Below, one piece after another: positions 38,101 through 52,539 of a stretch of DNA of 64,000 bases. The translations under genes were made by a program, and so were the position numbers. Within the stretch, counting starts at the first letter, position 1, and each line of letters opens with the position of its first letter. The notes under the pieces were generated by a model, which was not told the origin of the DNA, made no database searches, and saw only the letters and a list, made by a program, of their open reading frames with translations. The stretch covers positions 52,963,701 through 53,027,700 of the forward strand of contig OY292275.1 in NCBI GenBank assembly GCA_958496175.1. The letters run 5' to 3'. The stretch is from Sisyra terminalis (lineage: Eukaryota > Arthropoda > Insecta > Neuroptera > Sisyridae).

Positions 38101-39839
38101 AGGTTTCAATATAACGTGTTCCTTCTTTTTAAATATTTTTATTGGACAAATTGAAATGAAATTAAGTCATTTCTTTATCTCATTGAAATACAAAAATGCT
38201 AAGGAATGGCAACAGGCTACTTAATATTCAGCATATCCAATTACAGATAATTGTAAAAACAGAAATTAATTTGTTCTGATTGAATGATCCGCGTCTCGTT
38301 CAATTCGTTAATCAAATTCAGTTCTGTTGTAGATATTAAATAAATATTTTTATTGAATCCGTTGGAAGAAGTTTTCATTATTATTTTATTTTAAATATTC
38401 ATTATTTTTGTAATAACAGTAACGAAGAATTTTAATCACAACTATGGGAAACACAATATTTCTTCTAAAAAAAAGCACTGTGCTTATAAAATCAATCTTT
38501 CTTATTAAAAATATTTGTTAAGAAGAATACTTTCATTAACCATACGTTTTTACTATTAGAATAGTTGAGCTTTTTGAAGCCATAAAAACATATGAAAATG
38601 TGGAATGAATTATGGTACCTGCTATTATTCCCAGCTTCCAAAGCTCCATTCCTCTCGGTCTTAGATTGCTTAGATCCTGTTTCTGGTAACCATTTAGTTT
38701 ACCATGAAGGTACCTTCTTAGTTGGGTCCAGAAGGTCCCTTGCTTTTTTCATCACTCGTCTCCAATTTTTAGGGAGAAACTGACATACTACATCATAAAA
38801 TTAGTTCCAAGTATAAACATAACATTTTATTATAGGTGTGTAATCCAGTTTTTTGCGTTTAGTTTAGTTTTAAACAATTTTTTCAGTCCTTTTCTTGATG
38901 GCTAAAATCAAAGACTATAAACTCTCTAAATGAATGTTTATAACTAATTTCGGTCGGTGCCAAGCTAACATTTAATAACAATAATTGTATTGTGAAAGAT
39001 TTGCGCAAGGCTTTGCTTACCAATTGGTAATTAGGAATTGGTATTGCAAGTCAACCTTCAGTCTCTCCATTTAAAGTCTTAAATATTAGGTTCATTAAAG
39101 CATTGATAGTTGACCAGTTATTAAGATTAAAAATGTTAATATTTTTGCTTCTCAATTCAATTACTTGCAAAATTTTCTATTTTTCGATTTTTAAACACTA
39201 AGACTGACAAGAATACAATACTACAACATTATATTCCAAATATTACATTGTAAAATATCAACTGATTTGATTTTAGAGCTTGAAAAAAAAAATTTAAGAA
39301 AATTAAATCGACATTTTTTGAAGGGAAAACTTCTTTAGCATCGTTGTGACTTGATAAATATATAAATCTTTAAGATTTAACGAACGAGAGAATGAAATAG
39401 AAAACATTACAGTGTTTCTTATGTATGTGCGCACCTGCGTATTATGTTGCTTGGGAATAGTCGTCCTAACAACCGTGGTGAATTATGTATTGTTTACAGA
39501 AAAAACCTTAAATTATTTTAATAAAAGCATTTTTGAAGTATGCCAAAAATGAATACCGAATATTATCGTAATTATCGAAAACAAGACGGTAAGACTTAAA
39601 AGACCGCAAAAAATCCATCACTGAAAATTTAATAAAATACACACCAAAAGTATCGCAAAGTCTTAACAAGATAAAATTTCAAAGATTTTAAGTCGAGATT
39701 TTTCACTCTTGATTGGTTAAAATCTGTAAAAGTTTTAAAAAAAATGTATCATTAAAGTTCATTTTCGCAAAATTTGTGAATTTTCTGAAAAATTAACCCA
39801 TGCTGAATAACCATATAGCATTAAATATTGGTATCGTAT

Positions 39840-40276
39840 TGTAACGTGACGTCTCAAAACTGTATTGAGATGGCGTTATTTGTTCTTTTAATTTCTTTTG
39901 GAAATAAATAATCACTTTTTTATTAAACTTGTATACACTTTTTATTACACAATTACACTTGTCAACACAATCACTCAAATGACAATAATCACTTTTAATT
40001 CAAATCACACTAATAATCGCTTTGCTGTAACGGAAATTCACAACTGAATTTCTATACAGAACTGTCCCTGGGCTTGAGCTGAGCGACTTATATGCCCGCA
40101 ACCCAACATTCTAGAATGTACTCCATTGTTCACCAACGTTCCGCCACCCACAAGATGTTTCCAGAACAATCTATATGTACATTCGCATTGGTGGAAAAGA
40201 GATAGAAGTCACTCAGCCAATCGCGTGCCGGTATGGCACAAAGAGAGAGAGAGAGACTTTGTCCCTTTCTGTTACA
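39840..40276 (-). mobile_element. Solo LTR, 437 bp, Gypsy-type, with 4-bp target duplication
   Basis: The ends are TGTAAC and GTTACA, and GTAT flanks both sides (39836-39839 and 40277-40280). On the minus strand a TATA-like CATATAAGTCGC is followed about 30 bases on by the likely start region. An AATAAA follows near the 3' end. That order fixes the orientation. A (GAGA)n tract lies in the 5' part. A 4- to 5-bp duplication and TG...CA ends fit Ty3/Gypsy elements. No internal region remains, so it probably arose by LTR-LTR recombination. The frames at 39793-39978 and 40175-40363 are LTR sequence. Confidence 0.85.
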
Positions 40277-43240
40277 GTATTTTGCCGTTTTTCGGCTTCA
40301 ACTAACGAATATTATAGTTCGTTGATTCCAATACATTTTTTTATATTTGCCAAAAAAAAATAGGGTCCAGAAAAAAAGGAAATTTTTTTCTGCAGACACA
40401 TTCTTAATGTCCGTTTGTGATGATAAATTTCCACCACTCGTACAAAAACCTTTCTCGATTTTCTGTATACGGCAAAAATTTAAATTCGTTTTAACTTTTT
40501 TTATCTTAAATAATTATTTTTACTCCAAATTTGGTGTAAAACCAAATAATTGTTCTCTTATTTTTCTACCCTAAAAAATTGATTTGAAATTTCAAACTAA
40601 CATAAGTCTACCTTCGATAGGTTTATAGCTGTTTTCGTAAAACTGAAACAAATATAGAACTTGTATCAAATACTATTATTCTTCTCCACTATAAGCTTTT
40701 GGGAACCTTAGTTGGTACGGTACTTATTTTTTCTTCGATCTACCACCACTTCTTCCGTAACATTTACCATTGTATTGTTTTAAGGCAATATATTTTTATT
40801 CATTCTTTCTATATACCTACTCTTTCCCATTTAATCTTTTATTCATATTTAAGATATTTAGTTATGTTTCTATAAAAAATGAGTCATTTATTTCAAGTAG
40901 ACTTAGGCCAAATTATGAACAAGGGCATACCAAAGAGAGCTTTTCAATTACCAAATATTTTCATAAATTTTTACTTCTATATAATGATTCATACAAAAGT
41001 ACTGTATTATAATTTACAAAATTTATATAACAATAACAGAATAATATACAAAAAAGAACAATTCCGTTAGCGTTTTAATATTTACTATGATATTTTTTAT
41101 ATTCCACCAAAAAATTCGTTGTTTGAAAACTGTTATACAAATGTTTCAATTAAGCTTTTTGAGAAAAGTACAAAAATTAAAATAGGGTTTTTTTTTCAAA
41201 TTTATACAAAAAACAATTATGCTTTCATTATTTCAAACATGAAACAACAACGTATGCATATTAAAGACAAAACGGTAAATAAAAGCTCAACAAAATATCT
41301 AAATATATAACATACGTATACATTATGACAAAATAAAAAATGAGATGATAAAACCGTTTTAAAAAAATCTACTTGGAGAAAATGAGACGATTTAAATAAC
41401 GTTATTAATTACGTAATCACATTTACACTGTGACAACTGACACCTTTTATATGTTATGTGACTTTTAAAATTCATTTTTATAATACGCTGATTACAACCG
41501 GCTTTAGGTACTTTTTTAACACTTGGTATTTTAATTTAAATTTCCATTTAGGATGGCATGACTGCCCTTCACTTGCTAGCCGGAGGGATTCGGGAGTGTG
41601 ATGATTTCTCGACAAGGGACACTGTCCACACCATACGGACGTAAAGCTTTCGTATAAGCTCTTGTTCACCCTTAGTATAACAAAACCCATTCTGAACGTA
41701 TTCAGTTCTGCTACAATGCCACTCGTATAAACAAAAAGAATTTATGAGCTAGTAGATATAATTACCAAGATTTATATTTATTAGCTACTGTAATATTTAG
41801 CAAATCATAAAAAGATTTAATTGTAACTGTTAAATGGATACAAATTTTACAGGGTGCTTTTTTTTATTTAAATGATATACATTTAAATGAAAGTCAGAAA
41901 TATTGAGGCATACTTTTGTGACATGATGAAGGTTTTCATGGTTTTCACTAAGTTTATTTGCATCTGGGGTAAGTCGAAAGCACAAAGCTCCCTTCATACG
42001 TTGTTTTACGGATGAAAAACATCACATGTGTGAACTGAAAGTGATAATAAAAAAATTCAATTATTTGATCATTTTATTTTATAAAAACGTAAGTTTTTCT
42101 AAGAAAAATAAAAAATGAACCAGAACCTTTATGTGTAAAAGTCTTCTAATTAAAGCAAATAACATTCAAAATTAGTTGCAGACATCACGTTTTCCTTATG
42201 TAGGTACATTTAGTGTCTTTATTCTAGTAGAAATGAGAAGAAATATAACATTTATGGTGACTAGAAATGTCTTATATATTGTACGAAGTACACGTCCTGA
42301 CAACACTAATAACAATTAGCCGAATGGGGAATCTGTCGCACATCAGCCACAAAATTGCAACTGTCAGCCATGTTGAATTTATCACAAACTTTCTGCAAAC
42401 TTAAGCGTGTCGTGAAATATGCTCTTCTACTCACATTATATTATATTTCGTCATACACTCTTAATAAGACATATTTAATAAAGTCAACTTTTACGAATGA
42501 GAAAAACGAGAAATTTCCACAATTTCCACAGACTTCTCCTCTAATACAATTAGCAGTACTTATTTTCTAGTTTCATTGCATTATTATTTTTTTTTGGGTT
42601 CCCAAAAACAAAAAGTCGTTTTATATTACACGTATAAAAAATACATGGAAATTGTCACACGCACCTTAAGTATCATAAATAAATAACGACTGCGGAAATA
42701 CGCATAAGTTGTCAAGGGAGAAATATCTAAAGCTCATGTTTGTATTCATATGTGCAAGTCATATTGTGCACCCACTTTATCAAAAACGGTTTTTACGTTT
42801 TTCTTTAGATTTTTTCTTTTATCGAATAAAATTCATATTGAAGTTTTAAGATTTATTTGTTTTTTAACTCAATGCTGATAAATTGACTAAAAAGGAAGTT
42901 ACTGCAATGTATGGATTTTTTCCAACAATGTTGTGGTTTTGATTAAACAGTAAATATTAATTGTTTAAAATTAAACCTTAAATATTTAGAAGTATTGTTT
43001 TAAAAAAAAAAATAAAAGGTTTTTCAAACATTTACTCAAATAGTATTTATAAGGAAGAATACATCCATGAAAATTCAATTTTTCTAAGGGAAAGGGATGG
43101 TTAATTCGTAAGAAAAAAGGCATTATTTGGTAAATTTTTTGTGGCACAGTTTAAATCTCCTTATTAAAACCAATACCACATTAAAGTATGATATTTAAAG
43201 AATTTTGTTTAAAATTTTCACGAAAAAATATTAAAAAACA

Positions 43241-43350
43241 TTAATGGATAATAATATATGTCTTATGACTCATTTTCTTCTTTATTACGACGCGTTTCAA
43301 CAGTTTTTGACTGTCATCATCAGAAATAATAATATATTATTATCCATTAA
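43241..43350. mobile_element. Solo Penelope-type terminus with inverted flanks
   Basis: TTAATGGATAATAATATAT at the left is repeated inverted at the right (about 43332-43350) around a hammerhead motif. The left words match those beside the 15.5-kb motif. No coding part is present. Confidence 0.55.
43282..43330 (-). ncRNA. Hammerhead ribozyme motif
   Basis: On the minus strand: CTGATGA, stem II GACAG/CTGTT (with an extra T before it and a TCAAAA-type loop), GAAAC, GCGTC, then GTAATAAAG. The core and the ACGCGT stem III palindrome match the 15.5-kb copy. Stem I is weaker because the 5' strand now reads TTATTATTT. Confidence 0.5.
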
Positions 43351-43499
43351 TTTATTGTGACTAGGAAATAAATAAAGCACTTATCAATGTTAAAATTATA
43401 AAACACGGCAATGGCATCAATTATTTGGACGTGTCTCGGAAAATAGTAGAATTGCGGTGCCCCTTATAACTTGGTACTGGATCATTTGAAATCAAACAA

Positions 43500-43760
43500 T
43501 CAAAATTCATTCGTTAGATAATAGTTTTCCCCACGTAACGCTGGAAAGGTTGGAAAAATTTGGAAAGAAAAACGCAATTTTTGGTGAAAAAAATTGGCTA
43601 ATTTGTTGTTGTAAAACTAAAATTATTAAACAAATTTGGAAAAACTTTCCAGCGTTACCTCGTACATTAAATACAAAAATAGTGTTGAAAATTTCAAAAG
43701 AATCGGTTCAGTAGTTTTGAAGTTATAAGGGACGGACGGACTTTGAAAACGTGAGTTGTA
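43500..43760. repeat. Dispersed-repeat-like block with inverted GTAACGCTGGAAAG
   Basis: GTAACGCTGGAAAG at 43535 recurs inverted at about 43644. It is followed by TCGGTTCAGTAGTTTTGAAG and GGGACGGACGGAC, words typical of transposon-derived repeats in insects (general knowledge). No second copy lies in this window, so the class is open. Confidence 0.35.
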
Positions 43761-44789
43761 GGAAAAACACTTTAAAATTTTGAACACTAAAAATCGGGTA
43801 TAAAATGTTTATAAGCAAATTTTATCGGTTTACCTCACAATACTCGTAACTTCGTCAATTTTGGTCCAATCGACTTGAAATTTTGACACAATATTCTTAA
43901 CATATTCAGCATTAAAATAAAAAATAGCAAAATTAAATACCTTACCCTACCCCATTAAAACCCTCGCTATAAAAGTAGCAATATATCTCCAATTATTGTT
44001 TGAACATATGGATAAAATAAATTGTGATTTACCAATCATTAACGAATTAATAAATAAATTTGATTAGAAGTTTGTTTAAAAATTAAATATTCAGTACCCG
44101 GATCAACCAAAAAAATAATCTGATTTTCCATTTTAATACATGGATTCTGATATAAGACATCGAAAAACACCAAAATATCTATTTTTAGCTTTCAAAGTTT
44201 GTTATTGGCTGTTTTTCATTAATAAGTAACTATTGGAGATTTTAATTGGTTTATTTATAAGTAACTCAATAGTTTTTTGATTAATATGGTACTCAATCAT
44301 ATATTTGTTGTCTATTACAAATATAACATCTCTTTTTACTAAGTCAAAAAATAGCTCCAATACAGTGTAAACAGGACTTGGTTCGTTATCTTTTATTTGC
44401 AATAAATGTATTAAAATATGATATAAAAAAATTTCTTTGGCAGTAAATTTGAAGCTTGACAAAGCTAATAAAGCATATTTTATTCGACGATATCAAAATC
44501 GAGATGTAAAACGGGTACCTTTCTTTGCTCATGTTGACTGCAATACTCAAAAGTTATACGATTACACAATCGGTCATTAATTTTTTTTATTATTAAGTTG
44601 GCTTTTATAGGATGAGGGGTCACTGTTATCACTTTTGCTAGTAAAACAACAATGCAGATTCAATACATTACCAACAACGGATATAGCCTGATCAGGTCGA
44701 ATTTAAAATGAAAATGCATAGTGTCAAATGGGAACTAATTATTGAGTCTAAAAATATATAGATATCACCATAAAGTAAAATTAAACCTA

Positions 44790-45090
44790 ATGAAACAGTT
44801 TATGAAAGCTCTAGGTTTTATAGCTTTAGGTATTATTTCCTAAACTACCTAAAGATAAAATTAAGGACCGTATTTTTATCAGACACAAACTACTGAACAG
44901 TGGTAAAATCATACAACTACTGGATTCTAATGAAAAACAAACTTGGGGGAATAGTAGTAGTGCTTTTCTCAGAAACAACAAACCTAAAAATTGTAAAGAA
45001 CTCATCAAAAGTATGATTGAAATCCTTAAAATTAAGGATCATCAAGTTAGCATTATTTTTTTGGAATTTGTAAAGACTAACTACGAAATA
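44790..45090 (+). pseudogene. Possible decayed ORF fragment, family unknown
   Basis: In one + frame, about 80 codons are open with protein-like composition (LPKDKIKDRIFIRHKLLNSG, then KELIKSMIEILKIKDHQ). A frame jump links it to MKQFMKALGFIALG just upstream. It has no start, splice sites or known motif. It could be a transposon ORF remnant or chance. The opposing minus frames are shadows. Confidence 0.3.
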
Positions 45091-45267
45091 TTTTGTAGCC
45101 TTTTTTTTTTTTGGTTCACGAGTTCTGGAAAACAAATTTTCAAATTTTCGCTTGTATATTTTCCAGAAAACCCCCATGTGGTACTTAGTTGACGTATAAA
45201 TATAATATAATAACTTTTCTATAAATATAATATTTTGATTTTCATTGCACCGTTACTTGATATTTTT

Positions 45268-45492
45268 TTCGCTCAAGAGTTCTGAGAACGAAACTTTAGT
45301 CGGCTGCTTATTTTCCCATTAAACGCTATTTTAAGAAAAAACTCGATTAAATATTGAATTTTTTTTTGCATTTAGTTGATGTTTTTTTGTCGCTTAAGAG
45401 TGCCGAAAAAAAATCATAACTTGTCTATAAATGGTGTTTAGCGGAAAAATAAGCAAGCGACATAAATGTCTTTCAGAACTCTCAAACGACAA
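45268..45492. repeat. Inverted repeat (foldback), about 63-bp arms
   Basis: CGCTCAAGAGTTCTGAGAAC and GGCTGCTTATTTTCCCATTA at the left are matched inverted by GTTCTGAAAGAC-type and TGGTGTTTAGCGGAAAAATA sequence at the right, with about 100 bases between. A third GTCGCTTAAGAGTG word lies at the centre. It is probably a small MITE. Confidence 0.5.
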
Positions 45493-48400
45493 AAAAACAC
45501 CAATAAATTTTTCGAAATACTTACATTTATAGTTTGATTCGAACCTTGTATCGAAAAAAAAATCATTATTTCCCGATTTACGAATTTTCATTAATCATTG
45601 AGTTGCTTAAAACCTTAGTCATTATAAAGCGATGGTATATAAAAATTAAAAAAAGTATTTATAGAAATGCTCCAAACTTCAACTTAGCGCTGCATAAGAT
45701 TTTTCTAGTTAATATACTAGTGACAGATCTCTTAAACAATAAAAATAATACCAAAATATTTCATAGTTATTTTTTGCAAATTCCAAAAGAGTAATGATAA
45801 CTTGATGGACGTTTAAAATTATTGGATGCAAAATGTCTCATATACTACATACTCACCTAGACCAATTTAAAGCTCATATAGATATTCACTTAATGAAATA
45901 AGGAGAGCTTTTTCACCAAAATGTAATAAACTTTCAACGACATTACCAAGGATAATACAACGAGAATATAATAGGAAATTACATTTGGTGTTTAGTACAA
46001 GAAAGTTTATACAAACATAAGAAAATCCCTAAAAAATTTCGTTTGTAAAACAATTCTGATATTCAGCAAAAATGATTCTTTTGTAACTGATGAGAAATTT
46101 AAATGAAAAAAAAATTAGTTTCTTAGAAAAATTCAAAAACTTCTCTAGTTTCAATAAAAACAAACTTTAATGAAAAATAACCGAAATTTCTTATTCAGAA
46201 GACTGACCCAAAAATCGTAGATCGATCGGTGTTATTCTTAATTCTCTGCCTAATGGCAGATTTATTTTTTTCTGTGTAGCTAAATTTTATCCTCTAGTTT
46301 AGACTATCATTGGTAATGCTTTCTTAATCGAAATAATTCATATCTTTGTTCAATAAGTCCAGAATTTCAATCGGTTTTCTTCCTTTTTTTGAGGAGCTTT
46401 TTCATTTTTCCTTCTACAACATAAACTATGAACACTTTTCCTTTTAGAATAGACCCGTCTTGATAATTTTTCTTCTTGTCACCACATCACTGATAACTAT
46501 TCTTCATTGACTTTTCTCAATACTATCACGTTTAATAAGAAACAAGTATTTATATTTATTTTAATGCTGTTTCTTTACTCTTACAGATGTACTTATCTAA
46601 AGTCTTAACATCTATTCCCTGATTAATTTTTTTTCTTCAAAAAAAATGTTTATTTTTTGTATTCACTTTATGCCCCTTATATTTTCCCATTCCTTTTGTC
46701 AGATGATACATTGATGAATTTCTGGAAACCGAAAATATAAAGTGAAGCCTTTTATATAAACATGAACGATATAAATATTTATTAATAGTTGAGAAACTTT
46801 TTTTTTATTTAATGTTAGTTTATAAAACATAGATGAAGTTACAATATTCTCAAGTTTTTTACATTTTGGTTCAAGATACAATAGGTAATACTTAAACGTT
46901 AAACGTCATGTAAATTTGAAATAAATAACTCTGAAAAAACCCGCCTCTGAACACATTGTTCCCGAAAAGTTATTCAAAAATACCATAAGAAAATACACTC
47001 AACTTTCACCTACTTGCGAAAAAAAATGATATTATCTGAAAAGTATGACCATACACCCTTCACATTTTTACATATGATAGTTCCATAAAGAACCGTGCCT
47101 CTACTCAAACGAGAATGACGATTTCTCCCCCGGCCATACATATTTAAAATATAGTCGTTATTCAAAAACCCTACATGTACTTATTTTGAGACATTTTAGT
47201 ATTACGTAATGCTCCCCTTGTGATAGAGCGTCACTGAAATTCACTTGGCTCGTTTGCTTTTTATTTTATGGAGCCGTTTTCAACTGCGAAAATGAATGTT
47301 CACTGTTTATCACACAAATATCACTCGGCCTCCTAGTGGTAACTGCCCCTGAAGATGTATTCTCAACTACCATACACCATCGTAGGTATGTTGCCTACCT
47401 GTCGTCATGGGGTTTGATAATACTAACCCCTCGCATATAACCACTTCTCAGTCTAATACACTTCGTTGTCGTAGTCATTCCACCTGAAAAATCTCACCCC
47501 CGTTTTTTTCTGTTTTTTTTTTACGACAAGTTAAAGCTCATTTTCCCTTTGACCTTACGGGTTTACCCTCTCGTTATTATTTTATTTTATTAAACATTTA
47601 ACGTTTCCGTTTCACTCATGTATTTCATATATGTAACATTAAATCTTTTAAGCACTATCCAAACAAATTGTTTTCATTTACAAACATTTGACGTTTAAAA
47701 ATATTTTCATTTCACAAAAGAAATTAACTAATTATTGTGTTGAATACAAAAGGTTTAATATTGCAAGGGTTTATTCAGTTAGTTACATATTAAGGGTTGC
47801 TTGATTGTGAAGGCATTAAATATAGTATCTAGCCCAGCTTGGTTTTGGTCGGCACCAGACGTAAGTAATGTGGGCGACATTCTGAATTCACCACTCGAGA
47901 CTCGCCCCTGACATACGCTGCACATTTAATGGGTATAATCACTATAGAATTCCTGACGACAGCGTTGAATTTCTTGTACTACAATATAACTTACGTAATG
48001 TCGTGTGAATAATCTTAATTTGGGACGTGTATAATTATTATTCATTACGCATTATTCATTTCCTAATAAAACAATTTATTTGAATACCTAATACCGCCTC
48101 ATCTATTCATATTAAAGTTCAAAACCGCATTGTTACATACTTAAAAAAAATCATTAAAAATTTTTTTTTCGGACAAAAAAATAAAGCCATTTATAATCAG
48201 GCTAGAAGTTATATATCGATGGGAAAAAATCAAAAATCCGTGGAACGTAAACAATATAATTCAATCTTCATTACGCGAGGTGAACAAAAAAAACATCTTG
48301 CTTTTGGCAAATAAGTGCACGGTGTATAATTTATCGCTTTTTCTACATCCCGAGTGATTTGATGCTGGTACGTGCTTAGGGGTGGTACAGCTACGGCTTC

Positions 48401-48589
48401 ACACAAATCATATCCGTGTCGAAGTCTTTCAGATACTCACCCCCAAACAATTCGCAACTAGCTTCCGAAAGCAACCCCAATATGTTCGACTTTTATAATC
48501 GCTCTTTTAGCTCTATTTGTAAACAAAATATTATCAAGGAAATCCTTAATTTAAAAACAGAATTTTCACAATAGAAGCGAATTGTTTTT

Positions 48590-49235
48590 CTTATAATTTT
48601 GGCGAAAGATTAATTAGCAAATTTGTCTTAAGCTCTGCTAATTTTAACAATTACGATGTAAAGCTCTATACTACAAATCAAAAAGAAATAATAATTATTT
48701 ATTCGGTGATACAGTAGCTGATTTGAGGTCAAAAAATTACTGCACTTATATAATTTTTATCACAAGTTTATGAATATCTATACTTTTAAAGTTAATAAGG
48801 TTCTATTGTGCTTTACTATATCAGTAATGTAAGGGAATGAAATTTAGAAGAAAGTACAAATTTTTTCTAGGGTTTTCAGTACTTTAAGTTTAAGTTTGTA
48901 TTTTACCTTAAATTTTTTTACTACATCTCTATTATTAAAGGGTTTTGTATAATATATGTAAGCGTTGAGTATCAAAATTTTCAAAATTGAGCTATTCGAA
49001 AGATAAGTAGTATTCATAAGTTTTATTTTAACCCTAAATTTTTTTCTTATAATTTTGGTGAAAGATTAAGTAGAAAATTTGTCTAAAGCTTTGCTAATTT
49101 TATCCACTGTGATGTAAAGTTCTATACTACAAGTCAAAAAAAATATCAATTAACTATTCGGTGATACAATAGCTGATTTGAAGTCAAAAAATTACTGTAC
49201 TTATATATTTTTTATCACAAGTTTATGAAGATATA

Positions 49236-49272
<37 letters not shown>

Positions 49273-49497
49273 ATATATCCCTTTAAAGTTAATAAGGTTT
49301 TATTGTGCTTTACTATATCAGTAATGTAAGGGAATGAAATTTAGAACAAAGTTCAAATTTTTTTAGGGTTCTCAATATTTTAAGTTTAAGCTTGTATTTT
49401 ACCTTAGATTTTTTTATTAGATCTCTATTATTAACAAAATTTTCAAAATTGAGCTTTTCGAAAGATAATTAGTGTTCATAAGTTTTATTTTAACCCT
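48590..49497. repeat. Direct tandem duplication, about 455-bp unit
   Basis: 48590-49045 and 49046-49497 share long runs, for example CTTTACTATATCAGTAATGT, AGGGAATGAAATTTAGAA and AAATTGAGCTNTTCGAAAGA. Identity is roughly 88-90% by eye. Copy 2 carries an (AT)n expansion that copy 1 lacks. Confidence 0.85.
49230..49278. repeat. (AT)n microsatellite
   Basis: About 45 bases of nearly uninterrupted AT dinucleotides with a flanking GATATATAT on each side. It lies inside copy 2 of the 455-bp duplication and post-dates it. Confidence 0.9.
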
Positions 49498-52400
49498 TAA
49501 CTGGTTGCGCAGGGTAAAATTTACCCCAAGAAAAGTTTGATCTCGTACACTTTGAAAATTAAAGAAAATAATTTTCAGAAATTGATAATACTTAGTCAAA
49601 ATTAGTTATTATTTATTTTTACATCAAAAAATTTCAATTTTACTGTAAATGTAATTTTTCCCCGCTTTATTAGGTGTACCGGAAAGTGATTTCGTTCTTA
49701 AATATACAATTAAAACACAAAATTTTGTTACAACTTTTCATCTTAAATCAATGATTTAATTAGCCTTAATAGTATCAACATTTTGACATCTAAAGTGTAA
49801 ATTTTTAATACCAAATTGGTAAAAAGCAATTGTTTACTAAGGAAAATATCCAAATTTTGCATTTTAATCATCACTTGAGCTTTCAATTTGTTTACCACTT
49901 AGTAAATGTTGCAACGATTGAAATTAATAGAAGTCCGATGAAATAACTTTGAACAACTATAGTGGGTATGGTAATATCACTCCCCCCTTTAATTTGTTAG
50001 TTTTTGTGCAGGGCTTTTCTTCTACAGGGCAGTCTTGCATTACCGTATTGAAGCATAGAATTTTCTTTGTGAACAGTACTTGGGCGCTTTTGGGTATTTG
50101 GTTGATCAATTATGATTAGTTTGAATTATTTAACAACTTTTCGACTTTCCGGTATACATTTGACACAATTTCCTCCCTTGATTTCTAATTGGTTAAAAAT
50201 TTTGCCATTCTTTATTGAGATCAGTTGGAGAAATGAAAATTATTGAATTTGAACTTACAAAAGTAAAAATTGATTGAAATTCATAGCAAAACGCTTAAAG
50301 CTTGCAGCAGTTTAGTAATCAATTTTAGAAAACACCATACGTCAATGAAGCTTTTAAAGATCAGCATACATTCAGATAAAAATATATTTTTCTCATATGC
50401 ACCAATTTAAGCAAGTAAAAATATCAAACTCGAAAAACAAAAAAGATAATTTAAAAATATGAATTAAGTTCATTGAAAAGCCCTCATTTTCTACATCAAA
50501 AAACTTTTATTGAACTGTCAATCTTTTTTAACTGCAAATCTTTCGTTTATTGGAGATAATACGAGTTAATCATTTCGTTAGCACTAACGTTGTGAAAAAC
50601 GTTGTGGAGAACCGTAATAATACGCAAAGTACTATCCAGAATAAATTGCAGTTTATTCGATTGTTATCAAAATATTTTAATTTTTTTCGATTATTTAAGC
50701 GGAATTCGTGACAAGTACTTATTTACTTTTTATAAATGGTTTAAAAGAATTTTATATTTTTTGTCCAAGATAAGGAAGGCAAAAGAAAATATTTGAGCCA
50801 AGGAATGAGCTTGATAAAAAGCTCAAATTAATGCATTTTAACTTAACATTTCTGTAGGTAAAAGAGAGATTTAACAAAACAATTTAAAAGAAATACAACG
50901 AAATTTGTTCATCATCATTCGGGATTACAATACCGATATACCGAGATATTTAATACCAGTATTTTGAGCCATTTATAAAATTTTATAATATCGGTTTTCA
51001 CAAATTTATATACCGTTTTTTTTGGTTATAATTTTTAAATTATTTCCAATATATATTCTGAGATCGCCACTATCGCAAAACAGTTTACGTCCTTGTTTTT
51101 ATGTCACCTTAACGGGTGAAATCAATTAAGCTGCAAATACAAAGTAGAAATTCAAAACTATCTTTACATAATTTTTATAATTGGCTCAAATATTATGATT
51201 AAAAAACAAACATGATTTTTGGAATACAATGGAACTATTGTGAATTTGTGTGCTTTAAAAATTGTTGATACAGGAAAATATTGAAGTTTAAAGCTTTTTC
51301 TGCTAACTGGTTGGCAAAAATTGGTCCAAAATTCATATTTTTTAAACGTTATTGCAAAACCGAATGTTTAGTAGTGGCTTTAGAAGGACGTAGGGAAAGC
51401 TCAGGTATATTAATCTGGATATATCTGAGCAAAATTTTCGTTTCTTCTATTGATAATATTAGTCATTCAAAAGAAAAACTTTGTTTTAAAGCCTTTAACA
51501 TTACGTTTAATAAAAATTATAATAAAAGAAAAAGCTCATTTTTTCTTAAAGCTTTCACAATCATGCGTAAAATTAATAAGATTCAAATATAATTTATTAG
51601 CTTTTCTTTATTCTAATACCAATCCTAGGCTAATGGCCAAGTGATCCAGGTAATCGCTTCAAAACTGATAGATTTTTGGTTCGATCGAGCAAACTTGTGA
51701 TATTTCACGATTATAATTTTTTTTAGCCTAAAGGTTCTAAAGACCTTAGTAGTTATAAAGAGTCGGTAAATAATTATAAAATAGAAGAAATTAACAATCA
51801 TAACTAGTGTAAAGTTTAGTTCTAAAATTTATTTCTAAAATCTTAAATCACATTTGAAGTTATAAAGCTTTTTTATTGCGGTTTCTTATATTGTTTTCTT
51901 AAGATCAAAATGTATTAATTATAATTAACAACTGCACAAAATATGATTCGATATACTTACTTATGTTCCAAAGAAGGCAGCTTTAAGAAACAATGAAATG
52001 CTTACTCTTTCTTCTTTCTTTAAAAAAAAAAAAAAGCATTTTGGTAGAAAATATATCCCCGAAAATAGCTTTTTCTATAACTTATATCTAGAAATAACGG
52101 TTTGTTCTTATTATTTTTACAAAACCAATTACTTTGTTTAAAAATAATGAAGAAATAAAAATTTAATGTAGCGTATATGACAATTGTGTATTACGAGAAT
52201 GTCGCGATTTCATTCATTGCGATAATAACGGAAAATTATTCAATTTTTCATTAACGCAGTCCTCGACCTCGAAAGAATAAAGTCAGTGTACTAATTTTCA
52301 TTGGGAACGTAGATAATTTAGTAAAAGTACTTAAAACTTATCTTGTAAAAGTATGTCATTGGCGCAATACTTTCAAGTTTCTACATAAGGAAGTAAACTT

Positions 52401-52539
52401 TATGATTCAAGTTGTAATATTGATTTAAAACATAGCGAAAAATTAGTTATAACTAGGGCATTATCTACCCTCCAAATACCTATGTATCCCTTGTACTTAT
52501 ATGAAAAAGGGTCCAACCATAGATGAATCAAGTGGATAC

